Below, one piece after another: positions 55,501 through 64,000 of a stretch of DNA of 64,000 bases. The notes below the pieces were generated by a model that saw only the letters and a list, made by a program, of their open reading frames with translations, ran no database searches and was not told the origin of the DNA. This DNA is from Botrytis cinerea B05.10. Taxonomy: Eukaryota > Ascomycota > Leotiomycetes > Helotiales > Sclerotiniaceae. The DNA lies in contig NC_037323.1 in NCBI RefSeq assembly GCF_000143535.2, positions 186,001 through 250,000 on the forward strand, in the 5' to 3' direction. The position numbers were made by a program, and so were the translations under genes. Each line of letters starts with the position of its first letter. Positions within the stretch are counted from its first letter, which is position 1.

Positions 55501-58500
55501 CTCCCCTATCGCCTGTCGTTATGATATCTTCGGTCACAGGTGAACGTATTGCCAACGTGGATTGCCTCAGCCAAGCCCAATACTGGGTCAGAAATCTGGT
55601 AGGCCAGGTCAATTTTTTGAAAGCTTATGGTGAGCTTGTTTCTACAGCAACATCATCTCCCAAAAGGAAGCTGGGTGCAAAAAACAGCAGTTTTAAAGTT
55701 TGTGATGTTTTGGAAATCGGGCCACATCCTGCACTACAACGCTATGTCAAAGATATTTCCGACAAATTAAGTCCAAAACCAGAACTCAGGTACCACTCTA
55801 CGTTATCGCGTAATGCATCCAACACTATATTCATAAAAGACTTGGCTGGTCGCTTAAGTTCCTTAGGCTACAAGATCAATTTTGATTGTGTGAACGAGCC
55901 TCAGGATCCTTGTACTTCCCAGCAGAAACTATTGGTAGACTTACCAGAATATCCTTTCAATCATTCTCGTTCATATTGGCATGAGCCAAGGAGACAACGA
56001 GAGCTGAATCTTAGAGAGAGTCCTGAGCTTGAATTGCTCGGCACACCAATGAGTGATGGAAACCCCTTAGAATCCAGGTGGCGCAAGATTTTCGATCCAG
56101 CAAGAGTCTCATGGATACAAGATCACAAGGTTAGCTTTCAAGTCGCACTTTATCTCTCACTATTCTGGTTCTAACAGAAATTGATAATACTAGGTAAATG
56201 GAAAAGTCATATATCCAGCAACCGGTATGATAGTGATGGCTATAGAAGCTTCGAAGCAGATGGCACCAAAAGATCAAAAGATAAATGGATTCAGGTTAAG
56301 AGATATCATCATCTCGAATCCAATTCAAATATCAAGTCAGGATCCTAAAACAGAAGCACAGCTGTGTATGCGACCGTTGCAAAATTCATCTGACAAAAAC
56401 TGCACATCTTACGATTTCCGTATACATGCCATTAACAATGGTTACTGGAAGGAGGTTTGCCGAGGAATCATTCAGGTTGAATATGAGACTGATATTACCG
56501 AAGTCGACCACGGTAAAGTAGAACGAGACGAACAAGAGGACTATACATTGAAACACGAAGCTGCTGCTCGCGAGTGTATTGAATCTATTTCCAAGGAGGC
56601 CCTTTATCAATGCACAAGTGACATGGGTGTAGAATTAGGGTTATCATTCAAAAGGTTGGATAAAATATTATACGACGGAAATAAAGTTGCAATCGCAGAC
56701 CTTGCCACATTTGACTGGGCGGGACAAGAAGGTATCGACTCAGTAGAGTCTCACACCATTCATCCTACTACATTAGACGCTCTCGTGCAACTTTCATGGA
56801 TTCCTCTTACAGATGGATTTTCAACTAAGATACCAACAATGATTCCCACCCGAATTGAAAATGCTTGGATCTCCAATACCGGCCTGAGCTACCAGGAGAC
56901 TCGATCAATACAAGTTTATTGTACAGCAGAAAGAAAAGGGCATCAGAAGGCTGAAGTTTCCAGTTTTGCCTTGGATCGCATGGGTGAACTCAGATTATCA
57001 TTGTCTCGCCTAGAATCAAGCATAGTCTCCGATACTACTACTTTCCAAGAGAAACTCCAACCAAGACAATTAAGTTGGTATATTTCTTGGAAGCCAGATG
57101 TAGTATTTTTGAAACCACATGAAGTGCTTCGTTTCTGTCGATCAGAAACCATCGAAGAAGTTGATCGGATCAAAGTTTACCAAACTTTAGAATCTATGTT
57201 GAAATACTTCGCCAAGAAAGCGCTGAATACGATCTCAGAGGCTGAAGAAAAGAATGCCAAACCATTTATCCAGAAGTATCTTGCAAGTCTTAGACGATAT
57301 TTGAAGGTTGGTGAGAAAAGCACTTGTTCAAATAAGCTTCTTTCAAGTGCCATAGAGCTCGATGATGATTATGAAATTGATTTAACCATCTTTAGAGATA
57401 TGGAGGATCACCCACTCTTGAAGTCCTACCTTTCTATTGGAAAGGAGCTCCCAGGGATCATACGAGGTCAAGTAAATCCACTAGAGATTCTTTTCTCAGA
57501 GGAAAAAATCGCAGAATTGTATTATCGGGATATTTGCGTGAGGGGTACTTATGGCAAGGATATCGCCAGATATCTTGATTTGCTTGCACATAAAAATCCT
57601 GGATTGGATGTGTTAGAAATAGGTTCTGGAACAGGATCATTCACAGAATGTATATTATCGGCTTTAATTGGGTTCGACGGAACGGAGCGATGCACGGAGA
57701 GATTCAATTCTTATCATTATACGGATATCTCGCCAAGCTTCTTCGAACAAGCCCGTGAGAAGTTTGGACCATTTAGTAATAGGCTCCATTTCCGTGTGCT
57801 GGATATTGAAGGTGATCTTGCGTCCCAGGGCTTTGGAGAAGGATCGTTTGACCTAGTTCTTGCCCACAGTGTAAGATCCCAGAACCAAATCTTTCATGAG
57901 TCACCTAGTTATTAATGATGTTTTTCAATAGGTGTTACATGCCACGAGTAGCCTCGCACATACACTCCAGAACTGTCGCAAACTATTGAGACCGTGAGTC
58001 AGAAACTTAATTGTGTAGTTTTACTGCTAATTGCATTAGTGGTGGGAAGCTTATTATGCTTGAGAATACGCAACCGGACCTAATGAGAACAGGATTTGTC
58101 TTTGGAACTCTGGAAGGCTGGTGGTTGAGTGAGTTCGAATCAAATCAGACATTCTTTTCAATAGCATTAACCTAAGCAAATAGGCACGGAGGAATTCCGT
58201 TCAGGCGGTCCTTGTGTTTCAGAGGAAACTTGGCGTAAAGTTCTGGTCAAGAATGGCTTTACTGGTGTCGATTTCTCAATTTGCGACACTGATGACCCCA
58301 GATATCATGAGTACAGTCTCATTGTGTCCACGGCAAATGAGGAGGACATACCTACTACTATCCAGAAGCTAATTTTCCTGGTCGATCTCGCGTCTTCCCG
58401 ACAAGTTGAGGTTGTGAGGAACATCAGAGCCTATTTGAAACCTTCCATCAACATGGAAATCCAATTATTGTCATACAAACAGACAATTTCTATCAAAGAT

Positions 58501-61236
58501 GCACAATCTTCGTTTCTCGTGTTCCTTCCAGAGATTGAAGTGCCATTTCTACATGACTTGTCCAGTTCGGATTTTGATGTCCTCAAACACATGTGCATTT
58601 CTGCAAAGAATATTCTTTGGGTATCACATAGCTCAACAGGTACAAGATTCGCAGCCTTTAATGGTCTGGTTGATGGAATGGCCAGGGCTCTACGTTCAGA
58701 GCTTGACATTGCCTTCGTCACTTTGCACATCGAGGGTTCTGGGACCGACCTAAAGAAGTGGGGAGAGACTATAGCATCCGTTCTATCCCAAAAGCTTTTG
58801 ATTACGGGAATGAGCAAAGATATGGAATATGTGGCTCATGATAATCTGCTCTACACTGGTCGCATCATAGAAGCCAAAGCTCTTGATCAACAGATACATA
58901 CTAGGATACATGAACAAACGAGAAAAGTTCGAGTTGATCAAGCAGGAGCAGTGGCTTTGACATTGAAAAAGCCCGGACTTCTCGAATCTCTTCAATTTAC
59001 TCGAGATGAAAATTTCCATTTAGAAATTGGCCCAGACGAAGTGGAGATTAAAGTTCAATATATCGGTCTAAACTTTCGCGATCTTCTTGTATCACTTGGA
59101 CGATACCACAACAACGACAATCTTCTAGGATGTGAAAGTTCCGGTATAGTTACTCGAGTGGGTGTCAATTGCAAGACTTTTGTGCCAGGTGACAGAGCCT
59201 GCATGGCAAAATTCGGATGTATGAACACTTATGTCAGAGCACACTCGGATCTTGTTTTTCAAATACCCAAAGGAATGACTTCAGAGGAGGCTGCAGGTTC
59301 GATCATGCCAGGATCCACCGCATATCACTCTCTCATCAACGTTGCAAAGCTCAAGCGTGGAGAATCCATTTTAATTCATGCAGCATCCGGAGCAACTGGT
59401 CAGATGGCAATTCAAATAGCAAAGTATCTGAATTGTGACATATATGTCACCGTAGGATTCGACAAGAAGAAAAAGATTCTTATGGAGCAATACGGCATTC
59501 CTGAAGATCACATTTTCTATAGTCGCAACTTGTCATTTGTAAAAGGGATACGACGTATGACACAGGGTCGTGGGATAGATGTTGTCCTTAATTATTTGTC
59601 TGGAGATGCGTTGATCGCAACTTGGGAGTTGATCGCGCCCTATGGAAGATTTATCGAGCTCGGTACACTTGATATATACACCAATACCAAGTTACCTATG
59701 TCTTCGTTTGCAAAGAATGTCACATTTGCCGCAATCACCATTGATTCTCTCAACATTGAGAGACCAAAAGAATTCAGAGAGATAATGCTCAATGTCATCG
59801 ACTATTTCCATAGAGGGATATTCCATTCTGTCAAACCCTTTCACCTGATATCTATTGGAAATCTTAAAGAAGCGATGAGACTATTGCAGGGCGGTAAGAC
59901 ATCTGGAAAGATAGTCTTAAGCCTTGACAGTGCAGATATAATCCCTGTAAGTTTTTGGGTCATTTACATAGCTTGGCTTCCCATTCATTTATTAACCCTC
60001 GATGACAGGCGACTATCCAGCCCCAAGCTCTGTGGACTTTTGACTCAAAGTCTACCTACATAATAGCAGGTGGCTTAGGTGGTTTGGGGAGAAGTACAGC
60101 GCTGTGGATGGCTAATAAGGGAGCAAAATATCTCGTTCTATTATCACGATCAGGGCCTGTGACAGAAGCTGCTACTTCTTTGCTCACCAAGTTAAGTGAT
60201 ATGGGCGTTTCTGTTGAAGTGCCCATATGCGACATCACATACTCTGACCAACTAAGAAAAGTTATTTCGCAATTCCCTAAGACCTTTCCTCCTATCAAAG
60301 GATGCATACAAGCTACGATGGTTTTGAAGGTAGATGAATCCGAAATCTTAAAAAATGAAAAACACTGATAAATACTAGGATATCCTGTTTGAGAAAATGA
60401 ATTTCGAAGAGTGGTCGGCAGCAACATCTCCAAAGGTTCGGGGGACCTGGAATCTCCATGAAGCTCTACCGGACAATCTTGATTTTTTCATACTTCTTTC
60501 TTCCATCGCTGGCGTGTTTGGATCAATGGGCCAATCCAACTACGCTGCCGGAAACACATTCCAAGATGCATTTTGTCTTTACAGGAGTAGCCAGGGTCAA
60601 AAAACAATTTCTCTCCGGTTAGGTATTATGAGCGACGTAGGAATCATTAGCGAGAATCCAGACGTACTAAAAATTAGGGACCTCGCAACAGAAAGTGCAT
60701 CGGTCAAGGAGGCGGAATTTCTTGCACTTCTTGATCACTACTGTAGTCCTGATAATCCACTCGAGTTACTAGGATCACAAGAGACTTTGCCCATTATCGG
60801 TCTATTAGCACCATCACAATTCTCCAATCAAGAGCTAGAAATACCATCCTGGGCTCAGACACCCACTTTCAGTCCCCTGGCATATGTTGGCCGAGACGAT
60901 ACTTTCTCAGCCGATACTAAACCCGCTAAAACCAACTTCAAATCTCAACTTCAGACTGCAGAATCTGCAAACGAAGTAAAGGAAGTGGTGTCGACAGCAA
61001 TAATAACGAAGTTGACGAAGTCATTGGGGGTTGAACTGGCGGATATTGATACGAATAAACCATTTCATGCATATGGTGTTGACTCTTTGTTAGCTGTGGA
61101 GCTGCGAAATTGGTTTGGTAAAGAACTGGGTACAAATGTGGCGGTTTATGATATCATGGGAGCCGAAAATATTAGAGCAATGAGTGATTTTGTTGCGAGA
61201 AATAGTTCTTTGGTTGTTTTGAAGGAGGAAGCATAG
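52598..61236 (+). CDS. highly reducing type I polyketide synthase (KS-AT-DH-MT-ER-KR-ACP)
   Basis: Sixteen exons begin at 52598, 52839, 53035, 53372, 53762, 53907, 54122, 54388, 54898, 55115, 56194, 57932, 58040, 58184, 60009 and 60379, and end at 52783, 52983, 53303, 53714, 53852, 54063, 54325, 54826, 55057, 56129, 57870, 57993, 58128, 59946, 60329 and 61236. They encode about 2592 aa. KS triad: C179 (DSACSSSL), H314 ([12 protein letters not shown]), H354 (SNIGHLEGG). [14 protein letters not shown] and S658 (GHSSG). DH: H1002 ([11 protein letters not shown]) and D1198 ([10 protein letters not shown]). C-methyltransferase: LEIGSGTG near 1478, [34 protein letters not shown] and [17 protein letters not shown] near 2015. 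[12 protein letters not shown] near 2220 and Y2362 (QSNYAAGN). ACP: S2543 ([11 protein letters not shown]). All catalytic residues are present, so it should make a methylated, largely reduced chain. No thioesterase, reductase or condensation domain follows the ACP, so release must occur in trans. Confidence 0.95.
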
Positions 61237-61769
61237 ATAGTATTGGAATCGTCTTCGTCTAATCTGAGGTCTTTTTAGTGCTGCTGTATCATTGATCTCG
61301 GATAAAATTCAATTTATTGTGATTTTTTATCATATTAAATACAATTTGAGCTGGAAATGTAATCTTGCAAGGAACCCCCTTCAGTAACAACTAGAGAAGC
61401 GATTTTTGATGAAGAGACAGGGAGTGAATCCTCAGTCCACAATTTACTAACTCAAATAAAGATTATATCCGCGATTTTATGAAGTGGACGCTGAAAGAAA
61501 GGAAATCAAAGAATAGTCACAAATTTAGTGTGCAAAAGAAGCGAAATTGAATCTGGAAAGAAGCATGTCTAAATTTTAGAGCCAACTATCTTTCACGTTT
61601 ATCCACCCAATATCTAACCACCAAATGCAAAAGAATTCTTATATTAAATGATCAAAACGTTCTTCAAAAACCTTTCATCTCACTATCCCCTTTCTAGTTA
61701 CCCCATGGTTATCAACCATTGTCAGTCACCATGACTTATCTCGCTGAGTAGCTCGAAACAGTCTCAAAT
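61237..61769. other. convergent spacer, synthase and polygalacturonase 3' ends
   Basis: This 533-bp AT-rich spacer separates two converging stop codons. No gene is visible; it should hold both 3' untranslated regions. Confidence 0.5.
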
Positions 61770-63051
61770 TTAGCAAGAAGCTCCGGTAGGAACACCAGCA
61801 CAAGCCTTCTTAACAGTTCCACCGGTAACAGCAACCTTATTCCAAGTCCAGCCTGAGCAGTTTGCACAGAGAATATAAGTATTTTGACCTCCAATAACAT
61901 TACCGTGAACATTGTTCATAGTCAATCCGGTGATTGGAACACCATTAGTTGGTGTACCAGTAGGGCTGCCATTTTGATAATCCTGTTGAACATCAATGCC
62001 AACTCCGGTGATGCCGATGAGAGTGATGTCCTGGAAAGTGACGCCGGTGACAGAGCCTTTGGTATCGCTGACGGTCTTAACTCGAACACCATTGGTCGAT
62101 TTTTGAACAGTAGAAGAGAGGAATCGCACGTCCTTGACATCGTTGGCTCCGGTGCCGCTGCGTCCACCGACGGAACCGATGGAGAGACCATGGCCACCAG
62201 AGCAGTTTCCACCGGTGAAAGTAATGTTCTATTATTGGTCAGAAAAGTAGTTGGTGCTGGGAAGCGGGATAAACTTACGGTGCCAGAGTTGACAGCAACA
62301 CAATCATCTTGGTTCTTGACAATTGCTCCGGAGATGAAAATGTTTTGACTCAAGTTGATGTCAAAAGCATCGGTGTTGTGGCCAAGGTTACCAGCATCTC
62401 CAGCAGAGTTATCAATGTTGATATTGATAAGCGACAATCCAACAGATTGTCCAATAGAAATGCACTGAACGGGTGCATTGAGGAAATTCAAACCAGTGAT
62501 ACTGGAAGATCCAGTCAACTTGTGGGCTGAGAAGAACTTAGGCTTGACTTTGCCTTTTCCGGCAGAAACATTAGATCCAAGTCCATCCCACCATCTTGCT
62601 CCGCCGCCGTCAATCTTGTTTCCGGATGCACCGGTGACGACAATATCTTGTCCGGAGATGGAAATAAGAGGGCCTTCCCACTCAGAGTAACCAAAACTAC
62701 AGTATTGTTAGAATGATTCCATGCATTACCAAGGAGAAAACTCACGTGGCAGTTCCCTGGAAAATAACTTTGGTGCCGGTTTTGAGGCCAGTCAAGTCAA
62801 GAGTGGTTCCAGCTGGAACAACGACGCTGTCCAAAATGATAGTAGAGCAGGTGGTCTTTGAGGCTATAGCAGTAGCGGCGGTGCTGAATGTGCAACCAGC
62901 ACGCCTATCAAGATCTGCTGGGGCCTATAAAATGAACTATTAGTATTTTTTGCGTGGTAACAGTGAGATAGGGTGGTCTTACGGAACCTGGAGCTGCAGA
63001 CACCAAAGCGGTGCTGGCCAAAAAAGAAATAAGGCTTGTGATATGAACCAT
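61770..63051 (-). CDS. secreted endopolygalacturonase, GH28 (BcPG2-like)
   Basis: Four exons on the minus strand, 63051..62983, 62924..62746, 62696..62279 and 62228..61770, encode 374 aa. A signal peptide ([20 protein letters not shown]) precedes a short propeptide ending in DLDRR. The mature enzyme is a right-handed beta-helix with all GH28 active-site residues: D192 in GHNTDAFD, D213 and D214 in [12 protein letters not shown]235 in [10 protein letters not shown], and R271 and K273 in NGVRVKT. Cysteine pairs at the N-terminus (AGCTFS...KTTCST) and C-terminus ([18 protein letters not shown]) match fungal enzymes. It cleaves homogalacturonan of plant cell walls outside the cell. Length and sequence agree with my memory of Botrytis cinerea BcPG2, an infection-related member; this identity is recall only. 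The gene is tail-to-tail with the synthase. Confidence 0.95.
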
Positions 63052-64000
63052 TTTGAGTGAACACAATGAGTGTAATCGGGTGAAGTGTATGGGAAAGACT
63101 GTGCTGATTGATGAGCGAGTGAGTGTGTGATGAAAGAATATAGAATGGAAATACGCCTCCTACTTATAGAAAAACTTGAGCTCCCACATAGAGGTATTTC
63201 GCATTCGGAGGTGGTCCTTCATTGATTACATTCCGTAAGCAATGAGCAGGTTACGTGAACATAGATCTGATGATGTTCTCCTAACCCTGCGAAATTCTTC
63301 TTGGTGTTTGCCAACCTTAACGAGTACAATATCGTATACGGGAGATGGGCAATGCTATCTCAAACATCCTATCGGATCCCAAGCGAGATGTTCACTCACG
63401 AGAATAAACACAATGCAATTTGTTTAACTTTCGCATAACTCTATTGGTACCTTCGAAGTACGAAAGTCAAAAGTCAATAGGGGAAGACTTTGAACAGCAA
63501 TCCCAAGTGCTCGGCTATATTCCAGCTCTTGGTAGTCGTTTGCAATTCATAACAGTGGATGTATGATTGATGGAAAAACTTCCATTAAGTTTACATTTTA
63601 CGTTAGTAGTCGAAGTTGACTCTGCAACGCAGGGAAATGCAATTCTTGGACAATGCTTCTGCAGAACGTCGAAAGCTTTACAGTTTCAAGCCGCATCCAT
63701 TAAGTGTGGCTCATCATTAATGCCTCGCGAGCTATGAGAATCAGGGCTTAGTGTCGTTTCTCCACTCAGAAGAATCAGACTACTTCTCGACTAGATTGCG
63801 GAGTATTCCCAGAAATATGAATGATTCTAGATCTTATGTTCAAAAAATAAGCATTCAATCAAACAAATTGGTCCCTTTCGGTAGTCACCGTCCCATTGTA
63901 TTCACCGGCATTATGATGTCTCATTTTAACAAAGCTTAATTATAATTGACTTCTGTACATACCTAGGCTACCCCTTCCAATCTTGTTCCATTAGGGGTGT
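63052..64000. other. upstream region of the polygalacturonase gene
   Basis: No gene is visible to the end of the window. The proximal 150 bp hold the TATA-like box and presumed leader; frames at 63242-63427 and 63751-63939 lack any family resemblance. Confidence 0.5.
63161..63169 (-). promoter_or_regulatory. TATA-like box of the polygalacturonase gene
   Basis: CTATAAGTA on the minus strand, about 110 nt upstream of the ATG. Confidence 0.4.

Noticed and set aside
60379..61236. Possible thioesterase or reductase domain at the synthase C-terminus
   Set aside because: The protein ends about 50 residues after the ACP serine; there is no GxSxG or Rossmann segment beyond it.
1..64000. tRNA, rRNA or CRISPR-like elements
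   Set aside because: I looked for T-loop-like GTTCGA patterns and regularly spaced repeats on both strands and found none that fold or space correctly; subtle RNA genes could still be missed without a covariance search.

Overview
The window looks like nuclear DNA of a filamentous ascomycete. Genes carry short GT-AG introns (about 45-130 nt, with CTAAC-type branch sites), there are no operons, and intergenic spacers are long and rich in microsatellites. The endopolygalacturonase at the right end resembles Botrytis cinerea BcPG2 as I remember it, and the other genes fit Leotiomycetes, so Botrytis or a close Sclerotiniaceae relative is the best guess. This rests on recall and motif reading, not on a search.

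Left third (1-15.3 kb). The 3' end of a GH3 beta-glucosidase is followed by a broken short-chain dehydrogenase pseudogene (3.6-4.5 kb), an MFS sugar transporter (7.1-8.7 kb), a GH78 alpha-L-rhamnosidase without signal peptide (9.3-12.1 kb), and a conserved-looking coiled-coil protein of unknown role (13.7-15.3 kb). Transporter, rhamnosidase and glucosidase could together import and split rhamnosyl-glucosides inside the cell.

Middle (15.3-42.4 kb). This is housekeeping DNA with very long spacers: a paxillin-like double-LIM protein (minus, 20.2-22.4 kb), a 5.9-kb divergent spacer, inositol-1-phosphate synthase INO1 (28.3-30.0 kb) with a candidate leader intron, and an OB-fold/zinc-ribbon protein of the RPA1/MEIOB type (31.4-33.7 kb). 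Then come 8.7 kb with no intact gene, ending in a methyltransferase-like fragment. Several spacers show strong purine/pyrimidine strand bias and many microsatellites.

Right third (42.4-63.1 kb). This is a compact candidate secondary-metabolite cluster: a short-chain dehydrogenase (minus) divergent from an FSH1/LovG-type serine hydrolase (plus), an MFS exporter (minus), a rhodopsin-like seven-helix membrane protein (plus), and a complete highly reducing polyketide synthase (KS-AT-DH-MT-ER-KR-ACP, 16 exons, about 2592 aa). The synthase has no release domain, so the LovG-like hydrolase is the natural candidate for product off-loading in trans; the dehydrogenase could tailor the product and the MFS protein export it. 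No cytochrome P450 or cluster transcription factor is visible here. The endopolygalacturonase lies tail-to-tail with the synthase.

All exon boundaries were inferred by eye from splice signals and reading-frame continuity; coding lengths are exact multiples of three in every intact gene model.
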